DNA from: Prorocentrum cordatum
Lineage: Eukaryota; Sar; Dinophyceae; Prorocentrales; Prorocentraceae
DNA: 64,000 nucleotides
NCBI GenBank assembly: GCA_963575745.1
Contig: CAUYUJ010011292.1
Location: 327,007 to 391,006 of the forward strand
Direction of reading: 5' to 3'
This document shows positions 9,796 to 20,752 of this stretch, in pieces. Within the stretch, counting starts at the first letter, position 1, and each line of letters starts with the position of its first letter. The position numbers were made by a program, and so were the translations under genes. The notes beneath the pieces were generated by a model, which saw only the letters and a list, made by a program, of their open reading frames with translations, was not told where the DNA came from and ran no database searches.

Positions 9796-11135
9796 GTCGC
9801 GCCGATGTCGCGACTCGCCGAGTCAGCGCCACAGATCCGCATTGTCGCCACTGGGGCGGTCAAAGGCCCGCTGGCGCCAGCTCGCATGACCGCCCCGCTG
9901 TCTGTAACAGTAACGTAAATGACAGGTCCCTCGCTGCATTCAACTGCAACGACAAGGCCTGGCAATTCGCCTCGCGGGACAGTCTGCCTCCTGCCAGGCA
10001 ACGGTCCTCGAATCGACCTGTCGACTCGGCACGGGCCGAAAAAGGATATGGCCACAACGCCGATCCCGACTCTGCGGAGACGGGGGTCCCGTGAGTCGAG
10101 ACTTCCATTGGCGTCGCCAAAGAGCGCAAGCGGCGCCGTGTCAGAGCCCGTGCCCAAAGAGCCTTGGGCGAATTGGGGCCCGAAGCCACTGCCAAGCCAG
10201 CGCGGTTGGTCGACTGGGGCTGGAACTTCGGTCCACGACGCTGGCAAAATGCCGCGGAACCAAAAACAGGGCTCGATCTGATGCTGCGAACACGCTTGAG
10301 GCGAGAGGCAATCTGAAGCCTCATAGGCCACTGCCCCACTGTTCTTGGGGCAGGACCAGCAGCGATGAAACGTGGTCTCGGGGTCGAGGCCGCAGCGCGC
10401 AAACAGTACCGAGTCGAGGCCGACTGCTTCGTCCTCGATCCTCTGTCTGGGCCTGGTGCCCCCAGCAAAACTGCATGACATCATCTCCGACAGTTCGTGC
10501 CCCTTGCGGGCGCGCTCGAGAGTGCGAAGGTCGCTCCCACGGAATCTACTGTCGGCCCCCTGCTGCAGGCCACCTCCGCAAACATGCGTCGAAGCCTGCG
10601 CCCATCGTTGGCGCTTGATGGTGGCTTCGAACTCGAGGATGAGGTCAGTGAAATCGGCGTCTGGGCCCAGGTCGCCGTCGAAGACGAAAGCCTCTCTGCC
10701 CTCCGACCCTGGCGGTAGCGCGCCCCGCTCCGTGGCCGAGGCTGCGCCCCAATTGTACTGCCACAAATACGTGATGGCCGCTGACAGCGGGCCGCGCGCG
10801 CGGCGGCTGCGCTGCGAGGGGTCGAGGCACATGAGCTGCTGCACCACCCTTGGGGGCGCCTGCTCGCGCCGTTCCTGAGGCGCGGCTTGGCGAATCACGC
10901 GCGCAGCCGCAGGTTCGGGCAGTCGCGGGGGAGGCGATGGCCTGGGTCCTGGTCGACGCATCTGAGGTCCAGGACCGAGGTGAGGCGCCCGCCTCGCATG
11001 GCCGAGCTGGCCGCGCGGCCCGGGCGCCCCCCCGAGCCCGGGCATCGCCGTGCCGAAGACGCCCAGCACCTGATGGCCGTAGCGCGCCGCTGGCTGCGCA
11101 CTCGCAGCTTCGAGCTTCACCGATGGGCGGCACAT
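9792..11135 (-). pseudogene. Element A: RT thumb/connection and RNase H core (447 aa)
   Basis: This is an open frame of 447 codons. The middle carries a Cys/His motif, CGLDPETTFHRCWSCP. The C-terminal part has three of the four RNase H catalytic acidic residues: Asp in LFGDANGS, Glu in TVPRGEL and Asp in VTVTDSG. The fourth lies in the next frame downstream. In the element the RNase H would degrade the RNA strand of the RNA-DNA hybrid during reverse transcription. The ATG at the start is internal to the polyprotein and is not a true initiation site. Confidence 0.8.
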
Positions 11136-11930
11136 TGCGGGCAGCGCGTGCGAAACTTGCGACGCGGCGATGCATCGCGGAGGCCTTCACCACCCGCTTC
11201 CGCTGAGGTGGCGCGGGCGTGGCGACCCGCCCCAGTGTCCAGGCCGAGGATAGCCGACTGGGGGGCCGCCGTGATGGTGACCCCCTTGCGCCGCAGGCTC
11301 GCTGCCACGAGCTCGGCGCCCTGGCGCGCGGAGCACAGCGCGACGCTCTTGCTCGCCATATCCAGCCCGTGGTTGTGCGAGCCCTCGCTCGTCTGAGCCA
11401 GCGCCTGCACCAATGTCTTACAAGCGTCCCTGCGTGATCCCAGCACATGTTGTGGACAGTCGTCGATCCACAGTCGCATGCTGACTCTGGGGTTAGGCGC
11501 CGTGGGCCGATCTAGAATGAAGTAGGTCATGCAACGCGCGAGTCTCGCCCCGCTGCGTGGCCCCTGGACCGCGCTGCGGCTCGGCTGGAAAGCCTTCGAG
11601 AAGCACTCCCTCTGAACCGAAGCGCGGGGACTGATGCGCAGCTGCAATTCCAGAAAGGGAACAATTGGGGGGGGACCCAGGTGCAAGGGCTGACTTGATC
11701 AATCGCAACCAACATATGCTGTCATAGAATCTCTGAATACCGACCAAGCCGTGCCTAAGGGAGAGACCTAGACGCGAGTATACTTCGTCTCCGATAACGC
11801 GGAGGAGCCCTTCCCTCAAGGAGGAGTTCCCCGCCGCTGCTGCGTCCCAGTGAGGCTGAGATTCCAGTGTCCAATTCCTGATCAGCGGCTCCCTGGCCCT
11901 CGACCATAAACGAGGAACCACGGCGACCAT
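11117..11930 (-). pseudogene. Element A: reverse transcriptase palm, frameshifted
   Basis: Two overlapping minus frames form one palm domain. The upstream frame (11930-11493) contains REPLIRNWTLESQPHWDAA and RFYDSICWLRLIKSAL, where FYDS is RT motif A with its catalytic Asp. The downstream frame (11686-11117) contains MRLWIDDCPQHV, motif C with the paired Asp, and then a hydrophobic-basic thumb. The frameshift lies near 11690-11640. RT motifs A to C are therefore present, but not in one frame. Confidence 0.8.
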
Positions 11931-12094
11931 GACCGAGGAATAGCCGAATAATCACGCCGACCAGCCCAGCCTGTACATCTTCATCCACGTTTGTTTCTTC
12001 CTCTAGCTCTTCGAGCTCGGCTTCCACGAATTCATCTTCATCTTCATCTTCCTCTACCCCTGGATCCCCCTCTTCGCGCGCCACGACGGCTCCA

Positions 12095-12970
12095 TTGAGA
12101 GCCCCGTTTTTGGGCAGATTCCCGGGAGCGGTGCGGCATTGTAGGTCTTTGTATGGTTATGAAGAGCAAGATGCAATCCGATACACAATTTCCTCATTGG
12201 AGTCTCGAGATTTTGTTGGTCTGACGGAAACCCGGGAGCACGGGGAAAGACAGTTCGTTTTGGCGGACAATTTGCTTACGGATGTTGAATATTATAGTTC
12301 GTTCTTGGACCGGTTCAAGGGCGGCATCTCAATGCTTGTCAAAAAGGCTTTTCTTGCTAAATTCTCGTCTCGGCATTGGGTTGTTATCGAGCCAGGGCGT
12401 CTCGCAGTGCTGGAGTTGAGCGGAGCCAGGGGCACTTTGCACGTGTACGTCGCTTATTTCGACCCGGGCAATGAGGATTCCAAGGTTGCTCTCGTGAGGA
12501 AGTTCGTCGAGAAAGTACGCCCTGCAGTTCGCAGCATCATCGTGGGCGATTTCAAGTTCGTTTGTTCTTGCGCCGACAGGTACGTCAAGGCTACCGGTAC
12601 ATGGTCGGCTGCAGACCGGCATGTCGTTGAGGCGTGGAGTCGACGCATTCGCGCATGCAATTTGTTGGAGTGGGAGCAAGATCAATATACTTTTGAAAAT
12701 GTATCAGTCTTTTCTCGTTTGCACAGGGTCTACTCGAATATCCATCCAAGTTGCTTATTGTGTCTGGAGAGCTATTTCTGCGCGTTGGACCGGCCGCCTG
12801 CTCTGTCAGACCACAAGCCTGTCACATTTGGTTTGCGGCGCAAAGCGAGGAAGCCGCCGAATTCGTTCCCAGACTGGGTCACGAACGACAAACTGTTCCA
12901 CTCTCAATTGATCGAGGCGGCCACCGCGTGCTCGGAGGACCCCAGCCTTTCACATTTCGCCAGAAGCTGA
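12095..12970 (+). pseudogene. Element B: APE-like endonuclease domain
   Basis: The order of motifs is that of exonuclease-endonuclease-phosphatase fold nucleases: FVGLTETREH (catalytic Glu), LHVYVAYFDPG, SIIVGDFKFV (the usual GDFN, with Lys replacing Asn) and LSDHKPVTFGL (the terminal SDH). In a LINE this domain nicks target DNA to prime reverse transcription. The GDFK change probably reduces or removes activity. The first residues, MRAPFLG, lie where intact relatives have WNAR, so the 5' end may be truncated or mutated. The frame is lost near 12955. Confidence 0.85.
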
Positions 12971-14087
12971 ACAAGGCCAAGCGGATTGCCCAGTCAGTGG
13001 CACTGGGCATTAAAATGGCCAAATTGGCGGACAGCTAGTACTTCGAGCGAAATGTTGTCAGCTACAGTTGCTCTCCTCCGTGCTGTTTTCACTGGGGATA
13101 CAAGAACGATGCAACGTATGCAATATGTTTATCCGCGACTTCGAGACGTCCCAGCCGTGCCAGATGCAATGGTACACCCAGGCTTTGCTGCGATCGAGGA
13201 TCACGCCATGGAGCTTTCACAGAGGGCGGTGTCGGACAGACTCGAGATGTTGCGCAGGCGTCGGGATTTTCTACCTGAGCATGTATAACAACAGCGCAAA
13301 TCCAACATTTTGTCAACTCTGTCCAAGCTCGTTCCGGGTTCAGCAAGTTCTATCCAGGCTGTTCGAGATCCTCATGAAGGTGGGATTATTTCAGACCCTG
13401 CCGGCATTGCTCGGGTGTTGTCGCAGCACTGGCAAAACACATTTAACGTGCAAGCAACCGACGGGGCACTCCCGCAGAGGTGGCTGGATCGTTGGCGCGG
13501 GATCTTATCTACCAGTCTCTTCGACCTCGCACTGACGATTGAGGACGTGGACGCGGTGCTGGCCGACCTTTCTTCTTCGGCGCCCGGGCCCGATGGGGTG
13601 CCATTTGTGGTATTCGGCATCGCGCGCGCGATTCTTGCACCGTTGTTTTACGACATCGTGTTAGGAATGCAACGGGGCCGTGCCGTTCCTCCCGAGGACT
13701 TCAACTATGCTTTTCTGATTTGCTTACCCAAGGTTTCTGGCTCGGCGCCCCCAGACGGCGCAGAATGCTTCGAGGCCGGCAACGCCAGACCCCTGTCTAT
13801 TGTGGACGCCAGCAACCGTATCATCGCCTCCATTTTCCAGGTAGTTTTGGGCCGCTTTGTGGCTCCGCGGATTTCGCCGACGCAGCGCGGTTTCATCCGA
13901 GGGCGTCATATGCTCCGCAATGTTTGGACATCGATTTTGCGGCGCAGAAGATTCCAGTCTCTTCCAAGAAGGGCGCGATTATCCTTTTCGACTACCGGGC
14001 TGCATTCCCGAGCGTCGATCGCAAATTCATGAGGAAAGTGTCGTCTGCAGTTGGCTTGCCCATGGAGTTCGTTAGCATGCTCAATTT
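12971..14087 (+). pseudogene. Element B: linker and N-terminal half of RT, frameshifted
   Basis: Coding continues through alternating frames: ...FRQKLNKAKRIAQ (to about 13020), then ...RRRRDFLPEHV and a TAA at 13286-13288, then in the same frame 13310-13940 with PGPDGVPFVVFG and RPLSIVDASNRIIAS (RT motifs 1-2). After a shift comes GAIILFDYRAAFPSVDRKFM, which is motif A with its catalytic Asp (about 13975-14030). One more shift in a T-run near 14090 leads into the next ORF. At least four frame changes and one stop show the copy is dead. Confidence 0.8.
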
Positions 14088-15725
14088 TTGTACAATGACA
14101 ACAAACGCAACATCAAAGTAGGTTCGCAGTATTTCAACAGCATCACTGTCAGGAGAGGCGTTCGGCAGGGATGCCCGCTATCGCCACTATTGTTCGCAAT
14201 TTGTGCTGACATTCTTCTTCGTGAACTTTCGATGCATTTATCGGGGCACGAAGTGGCGAGAGCGTTTGCCGATGACACCGCAGCAGCAGTTCGCGACTAT
14301 CGGATATCGATACCAGTGATTGCAAAGCTGTTCGCAGAATTTGAGTCGATGTCCTGCCTCGCGTTGAACATCAAGAAAACGGTGTTCATCCCTTTGTGGA
14401 AGCACGCATCTGAGTCCAACGTCAGAGCCCTAATCCGGGAGTCAGCGCCGGCTCGGCGCGACATCGCGGTGTGTTCAGCGGGCAAATACCTTGGATTTTG
14501 GATTGGACCCGGTGCCGGCCTCAAGTCGTGGGAGAAGCCGGTCGAGAAGTTTTTAGGCAGAGTGCAATGTTGGGCCCCTCGACACCTCGGCCTTTTCATG
14601 TCCACGCTCGCATGCAATGCGTGTATTTGTTCCGTGCTGTCGTTTATCATGCAGTTGGAGGATATCCCAGCTACCTTGGAAAAACTCGTTCCTTGGGCAT
14701 TGCGGCGTCTGGTCCCTGGCCCCGGCTTTTGGATCCCGCCCGAGGATCTCTGCAGCTTGAGGGGAGCGTTCGGCTTCAAGTACTCGTTCACGAATGTACA
14801 TTGCGTCGCCTTGGCAGCGAAGCTTCGGGTCATCGACCAAGCGGCGCCAGACTGCCGCGAAGGATGCCAAGAACTTGAACAGTTGGACGACAGATTCCTC
14901 GCTGGTCCGTTTGGCATATGGCATGGCAGTTCTTACTTTGCGCGCCTCGCTCGGGCTGAACATGTTGCTGAATGCTCTGGGGTGGCTCGCCGCAAAGTCC
15001 GCGCACTGGAAGACAAGGCAGCCCAGGGGGCCGGCGTGCACTTCCAGGCCATAGCTGCTGACTTGGTCAAGAAAGCGCTTTACCTTGCGCCGGCGCACCG
15101 TCTCCCGCACAAGCTCTGCAGGTGGGGCTTTGGGGTGCCTGGAGACGTTCTGGCAGGCCAGGCCTCGCGGGCATTCCACATCGTGCACTCTTGGTGCCCG
15201 CCGAGGGTTGCGGCATCTTACGTACGTACGATTTACAACGGCTGGGTGACCAAACGTAGGATGAGACATGCTACGGCTCCGGCAGAAGGGGCGGACGGGG
15301 TATCACGCTGCTTGCTTGGTTGCCGGGCAGGGTGTGACAGCGTCGAACATTACTCTGTTTGCTCTGTGGTTTGGAGTGTGTTGAATGCGATAAGGCCTAT
15401 TGGTTTGGGCGTGGATCGGCGACCTTCAAAGCTTGCGTTTTTTCTCCTCGACGAGGAGTGCCCGGATATAGATGCCGCAAGACTTGCCCTGGCGATCTAC
15501 GGGGTGCACCGCGCCACGAGCCACGTCCGTATCCACGGGGCGCCGAGTGCAGGCTCGACCGGGGGGCTCTTAAGGCGATGGATCCAACGAGGCGCTGGGA
15601 ATTCTAAGGCGCGTGCTCTGCTAAGCGAAGCGTCGCGACGCAGCGTGCGCAGGCTTCAGGCTGCGGGCCTTCCCGCTTTTTTGGGTTCGGGGCCGCCACT
15701 GCGCATGGAACGAGGGCCCAAGTAG
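14088..15725 (+). CDS. Element B: RT C-terminal half and zinc-knuckle domain (545 aa)
   Basis: An intact 545-codon frame. Near the start are RRGVRQGCPLSPLLF (motif B) and ARAFADDTAAAV (motif C, FADD with both catalytic Asp). A thumb region with SAGKYLGFWIGPG follows. Near residues 408-425 is CLLGCRAGCDSVEHYSVC, a C-x3-C...H-x3-C motif matched in element C by GCALGCHNCTDSLLHYSRC. B and C therefore belong to the same LINE group. The ATG is internal to ORF2, so this is a fragment and not an independent gene. The stop at 15725 is probably the true ORF2 end. Confidence 0.85.
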   Translation: MYNDNKRNIKVGSQYFNSITVRRGVRQGCPLSPLLFAICADILLRELSMHLSGHEVARAFADDTAAAVRDYRISIPVIAKLFAEFESMSCLALNIKKTVFIPLWKHASESNVRALIRESAPARRDIAVCSAGKYLGFWIGPGAGLKSWEKPVEKFLGRVQCWAPRHLGLFMSTLACNACICSVLSFIMQLEDIPATLEKLVPWALRRLVPGPGFWIPPEDLCSLRGAFGFKYSFTNVHCVALAAKLRVIDQAAPDCREGCQELEQLDDRFLAGPFGIWHGSSYFARLARAEHVAECSGVARRKVRALEDKAAQGAGVHFQAIAADLVKKALYLAPAHRLPHKLCRWGFGVPGDVLAGQASRAFHIVHSWCPPRVAASYVRTIYNGWVTKRRMRHATAPAEGADGVSRCLLGCRAGCDSVEHYSVCSVVWSVLNAIRPIGLGVDRRPSKLAFFLLDEECPDIDAARLALAIYGVHRATSHVRIHGAPSAGSTGGLLRRWIQRGAGNSKARALLSEASRRSVRRLQAAGLPAFLGSGPPLRMERGPK

Positions 15726-15800
15726 GGGACGGGAGCCTCTGGGAGAGCGTGGCGGCATGGGGGCCATTTGCCCCCCTGCCCGCGGCAGCCGTTTGTGCAT

Positions 15801-17168
15801 CTAGCGCCACCCCTTGCGCGCCATCTGTGTTTGGAGGGTGGAATGGCTTATCGACCTGTAGCCTCCTGCCTTCGCTGGCAGCAAGCGCCCGATAACCGAG
15901 AGAAGTTGCCGGGGCCAGCTGAAACCAGACTCCGCCGCGAGGACCTGGCCCAGCTCGCCCAGGCGCTCGCCTGGGCGGCGCTCGATGTCCAGCGGAGAAA
16001 ACCTGTCCACTCACTCCCTGCTCCGCTCTCGGCCGCATCTGGTGCGCGGCGGCCATGGGCATGTCGCCCGCGAGGGCGGGGGGCTCCTGGAAAGCCGCCT
16101 CCTACTTGATAGCATCCATGACCCTCAGCAGCTCTACCTTGTCCAGCGGCTGTCGCCCCCAGAGGTCGTGCCACATCGTGACCTTGGTGTCGATGATGTC
16201 GCGCGGGTGGTGCAGCGTCCCCTCGGGCGCGAGCATTTCCTGCGCTGGGGCTGCGGTCTTCTTGAGACTCTTGCGAAGACTGTTGATTGACCCCTCCTCG
16301 GCTATCCATGAGCGGGACGCGTGGAGGGCTCTGCCGCGGGCCTTGATGGCCCCCCTGTTGGCCAACTCAACGAAGTCGGTCGGCAGATTTGTCGAGAGTG
16401 CGACGGGTTGCGCGTGTGCTTCAGCCGAGTTCCCCAAGTCCACGTCCTGTGCAGCGCCTGGGGAGCCCGGCTCGGATAGTAGTCAGTGACCAGCTTCTGG
16501 CAGGCCCCTGCCAGCGCGGCACACTGCCGAGCTCCGCTGCTCTTGCGCCCGCGGCGCAGGGCCCTGGCCAGCACCGCATGCACCCGAGAGCACCATGCAC
16601 TGCAGCTGTCGTGGAGAGGTAGAGCCTGGCATTTCTCGGCCATCCGAACCTCGTGCACTCGGAATCGCGCGCCAGCAGCACGACGGGGTCGCCCTGACGG
16701 TATGGCCATGCCGTGGTGTGCCGAGATGCAGCTCTCCGCCGCCGTCGCCCACGCACCGTGCGTCCCGCTGATATGCTGAGTGCGAGCTGCGCCCGCCTTG
16801 AAAGCGAGCGACCCTGAAATGACACCCCAGTGGCACGGGGCCGAAAGACAGCCAACCTGTTCGCGATGCTCGAGCCAAGCTGTTGACGGAATGAGGAAAG
16901 GGGGGGGAGCAGCGAGCGCGAGGGCAACAGCCTTCGTGCACGAAGGGGCTGCTGACTCTTCCTGGGGCGTAGCTGCCCGGGTCGGGGGGCCAGACGCAGT
17001 GATACTTGATGGGGCTCTCAGGGGACTAGAGGGAGGTCCAGGACTAACGAGATTGACTCCAGCCGCGCCTCCGACACTGCTGGCCCCGGGGCGGGGCGCA
17101 CCAGAGACAGACGCCCCGTCGCAGGCGCCGAGATTCTCTTCGTCAACCCACGGATCCTCCCGAACCAA
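15801..17168 (-). pseudogene. Element A: N-terminal portion up to RT fingers
   Basis: On the minus strand the segment runs from a Ser/Pro-rich N-terminus (about 17168-16900) through a Cys-containing region to a frame at 16443-16102 with LRKSLKKTAAPAQEML and TMWHDLWGRQPLDKVELL. It then shifts frame to GRLLPAKAGGYRSI near 15860, which fits RT motifs 1-2. The expected continuation, VVPRLWSRAREP, is found on the same strand at about 11925, on the far side of element B. The segment therefore appears to be the N-terminal part of element A, split by B. At least three frames are used. Confidence 0.65.
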
Positions 17169-17181
17169 AACCCATTCCTAA

Positions 17182-17466
17182 ATGCAAATCGGCATTGGAA
17201 TCGTGCTGAGAGCCGGGCTGGTTTCCTTGCAAGCCCGAGCCGGGCTCGTCAAGAACGTCGCCGACAAACCAAACATTTTCTTCCCGAGCACGATCATTCC
17301 CCTCCTCCTGAGCCTTGCGACGCTGGGCCTTTTGCCGTGGACGACCTGGACCCAGGGGAGGGGAGGGAGGACGGGTGGTGGGTCTGAGGCAGTTTGCCAG
17401 GCAGGTCCAGAGAGCGTGTGAGTATTTGGGTGGCTGCTCCTCGAAAGCGCACTAACAGGCCGCAGT
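17182..17466. other. Unassigned sequence
   Basis: No gene or repeat is recognised between element A and the next purine tract. Frames on both strands are short. Confidence 0.4.
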
Positions 17467-17469
17467 GTG

Positions 17470-17660
17470 TTTTCCATGGCACGTCGACCACAGCCTCAAA
17501 AGAAAGAGCGTGGGGGAGGAGGGAGGGACGGAAGACAGGGAAGGAGGAGAAGACGGATGAGGAGGAGTAGGAGGAGGGGAAGGGATGGGGAGGAGGAGAG
17601 GGGGAGGAACAAAAGGAGGAGGAGGAGGCGCAAAAGGAGGAGGAGGAACATATCAGTCAT
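17470..17660. repeat. GGA-rich purine tract
   Basis: Homopurine sequence of GGA, GGGA and AGGAGG units with scattered interruptions. Confidence 0.85.
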
Positions 17661-17736
17661 CGCAATAATTTATGAATCGTAATCAGGGCATTGAAATGCT
17701 CAAGGTAATAGCAGCACGGGTAATCTTACGACGGAT

Positions 17737-17810
17737 ATGTATAGTAAGCGTCCTCATCATACGACTACTACGACTTCTACCATGACTACGAGTAGTATTA
17801 CTACTGGTGG

Positions 17811-17848
<38 letters not shown>

Positions 17849-17849
17849 T

Positions 17850-17912
<63 letters not shown>

Positions 17913-18016
17913 GACTACGACCTTTGCGACTACTCCTGGTTCTACGACTACTATTGCGACTAGTACTACTACTACTACTAGTACTACTACTACTACTACT
18001 ACTACTACTCCTACTA

Positions 18017-18048
<32 letters not shown>

Positions 18049-18059
18049 CGTACTACTAG

Positions 18060-18092
<33 letters not shown>

Positions 18093-18327
18093 GACTACTA
18101 CTACTACGAAGCGACTACTACTATTACTATTGCTAATACTACTACTAGTACTACTACTACTACTACTACTACTACTACGACTACTACTACTACTACACTA
18201 CTACTACTACTACTACTACTACGACTACGACTACACTACTACTACTAACACTACTACTACTACTACTACTACTAACTACTACTACTACTACTACTACTAC
18301 TACGACTTACTACTACTACTACGACTA

Positions 18328-18360
<33 letters not shown>

Positions 18361-18647
18361 CTACTACCACTACTATTACTACTACTACTAATACTACTAC
18401 TACTACTACTACGACTACGACGACGACGACGACGACGACTACACTACGACTACTACTACTACTACTACTACACTACTGCTGCTACTACTACTACTGCTAC
18501 TATACCATTACTGTTCTACTGCTCACTACCACTACTACTACTCTACTACTACTACTCTACTACTACTACTACTACCACTACTACTACTACTACGACTACT
18601 ACTACTACTTACTACTACTACTACTACCCTACGAACTACTACTACGG

Positions 18648-18680
<33 letters not shown>

Positions 18681-18787
18681 GTACTACTACTACTACTACT
18701 ACTACGAATACTCCTACTACTACCACTACTACTACTGCTACTACTACTACCACTACTAGTACTATTTTTACTACTCCTACTACTAGT

Positions 18788-18831
<44 letters not shown>

Positions 18832-18929
18832 TACTACTACTATTACCACCACGGTTGCTACTACTACACCAACAACAACTACTACTACTTCTACTACTAC
18901 TTTTTTCTACTACTACTACTACTAGATAA

Positions 18930-19001
<72 letters not shown>

Positions 19002-19026
19002 GCTACTACTACTACTACTGCTACTG

Positions 19027-19057
<31 letters not shown>

Positions 19058-19060
19058 GAA
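17737..19060. repeat. (ACT)n microsatellite, about 1.3 kb
   Basis: TAC/ACT triplets extend almost without break for 1.3 kb. They are interrupted by phase shifts, short ACG runs (about 18415-18440 and 18785-18830) and point variants such as TGC and CAC. PolyThr, polyTyr, polyLeu and polyVal frames across it are artefacts. Confidence 0.97.
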
Positions 19061-19400
19061 TCGTAGTATTCTGAGTGTGTCTACTAATGGTAATACTAAT
19101 CGGATTCAGCATAAGAGTGGTAGGGTGAGTCATGTCAACAGCAATCGCACGAACTTGGTTACCAGTTAGTACTAGCACGAACAATCGTAATGTTACCAGC
19201 AATAAGACAAACATGCACACTGCTGAGTCTACGAATAAAGAGGCGACCACAAACAAGAAACTTTCCACGAGTATTCATAACACGAAAACTGAGACGACAC
19301 ATGTCAGAACGAGGACACGAAGATGCCAACACGTTGGCGAATCCACATAACACAAGAACGCGACTATAATACATGAGGGTGCTAACCCGAATAGTAATAC
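19061..19400. other. Unassigned AT-richer sequence
   Basis: A stretch of lower GC than its surroundings with no recognised gene. It begins at the end of the ACT array and may be its diverged flank. Confidence 0.4.
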
Positions 19401-19407
19401 TACTAAT

Positions 19408-19965
19408 AAGAGAGGGGGAGGAGGAGGAGGAGGAGGAGGAGGAGGAGGAGGAGGAGGAGGAGGAGGAGGAGGAGGATGGAGGAGGATATGGAGGAGGAGG
19501 AGGAAGGAGAGGAGGACGAAAGGGATGGGGAGGAGAGGAGGAACAGGAGGAGGATGGAGGAGAGAAAGGGAGACGAGGAGGAAGAGGAAAAGGAGGAGGA
19601 GCAGGAGGAGGAGGAGAAGGAAGGGAATAGGAGGAGAAGGAAGAGTAGGAGGAGGAGAAGGAGAGGGATGGAGGAGGAGGAGGAGGAGGTGGAGGGGAGG
19701 AGGAATAAGGAAACTGAGGAATGGAGGAGGGAGGAGGAAAAGGGGAACGAGGAGGAAGAGGAGAAGGAGCAGCAGCATGAGGATGAGGCGGGGAGGAGGC
19801 GGGAAGGGAGGCGGAGGAGGAGGAGGCGACGAGGAGGAGGGAGGGAGGATGAAGAGGAGGAGGAGGAGGCGGAGGCGGAGGAGGAGGAGGGGAGAGCAGG
19901 AGGAGGAGGAGAGAGAGGAGGAGGAGGAGGAGGAGAGGGAGGGAGGAGGGCAGGACGGCGACGCC
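19408..19965. repeat. GGA array, about 560 bp
   Basis: Starts with about 22 pure GGA units and continues as degenerate homopurine sequence (GGA, GGGA, AAGGA, GCGGA). Confidence 0.95.
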
Positions 19966-20350
19966 GCCTCGTCGCGGACGGTCCTCGGGGCGCCGCCGGG
20001 GGTCGTTCGGGGGGACGGGGACATGGGGGGCCTGGGACAAGCCCGGCTCGCTCGCGGCATACAGACGAATGGGTCTCTTCGCTCCGCGCGCTGCGCGGTG
20101 ACTGCCCGCGGCCGCTGGAGGAACTGTTGCGTTCAGGGTGCTCGTGGTTCCCCCCACTTGCGTCTCTCACTGTTGCAGGTTTGCAATGCCGGGTTAACAT
20201 GTGCTTCTGCATCCTCGAAGGACTTCGTCTGCCCTGCAAGTGGGAGTCTTTGCATGTATTCCGACGTGGGTTTGACGCGGATTCGACGCGAAGTCGACGT
20301 GGACTCGACCCGGACTCGGCACGGGTTCGACGCGTGTGGCATTGATTCGA
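19946..20350. repeat. Dispersed motif copy 2 and degenerate TTCGACGCGGA repeat
   Basis: At 19946-19995 GACGGCGACGCCGCCTCG followed by CGCGGACGGTCCTCGGGG repeats the motif at 5041-5090. At about 20268-20345 imperfect 10-13-bp units of the type GATTCGACGCG and GACTCGACCCG recur about seven times. Between and after these, to 20587, no gene is recognised. Confidence 0.5.
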
Positions 20351-20587
20351 CATGGGTGCGGCACAGATGGCCAGCGGGATGGAACAGATGAGGCCATACA
20401 AGTATGCCATTGAAGCCCAGTTTGTTCGCGGCATGCTTGACATCCAACCCCTTCCCACCCATCCCTTCCCATTGCGCTGATGTTTCCCTATGTGCGGACA
20501 CGTGCTTTTGCGGACCTGGAATTCCCCAACAAAGTTTTGTGTCGTCTGATGCGCAATCGGAGAGGCAAGCTGCGTACACAGGAAGAG

Positions 20588-20748
20588 TGGGAGGAGGAGG
20601 ACGAGGAGGAGGAGGAGGAGTTGGAGGAGGGAGGAGGAGGAGAAGGAGGAGGAGCAGGAGGAGGAGGAGGAGGAGGAAGAGAGGAGGAGGAAGAGGAGGA
20701 GGAGGAGGAGGAGGAAGAGAGGAGCAGGAGGAGGAGGAGGAGGAGGTA
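20588..20748. repeat. GGA array
   Basis: About 160 bp of GGA units with GCAGGA variants. Confidence 0.95.
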
Positions 20749-20752
20749 GCGG

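Larger units (their letters stand above)
9412..11935 (-). mobile_element. Element A, 3' portion (RT-RNase H retroelement)
   Basis: Read on the minus strand this segment carries RT palm motifs (11930 to 11117), an RT thumb/connection region and an RNase H domain (to 9412). This is the expected order for the C-terminal two thirds of a retroelement polyprotein. The N-terminal third lies at 17168-15801, beyond element B. Several frameshifts show it is a dead copy. No endonuclease domain was seen. Confidence 0.85.
12085..15850 (+). mobile_element. Element B, 5'-truncated APE-type LINE inserted in element A
   Basis: Plus-strand ORF2 remnants run from an APE endonuclease through RT to a C-terminal zinc-knuckle region. 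No ORF1 lies upstream; the flanking DNA on both sides is minus-strand element A. The left junction is between 11935 and 12095, the right between 15726 and about 15850. The left junction region includes an acidic TCTTCA-rich stretch (12020-12060). No target duplication could be fixed by eye. Confidence 0.75.

Noticed and set aside
17737-18681. 314-codon ORF of Thr/Leu/Tyr runs
   Set aside because: Translation of the ACT microsatellite. Open because no stop codon occurs in the frame of the triplet.
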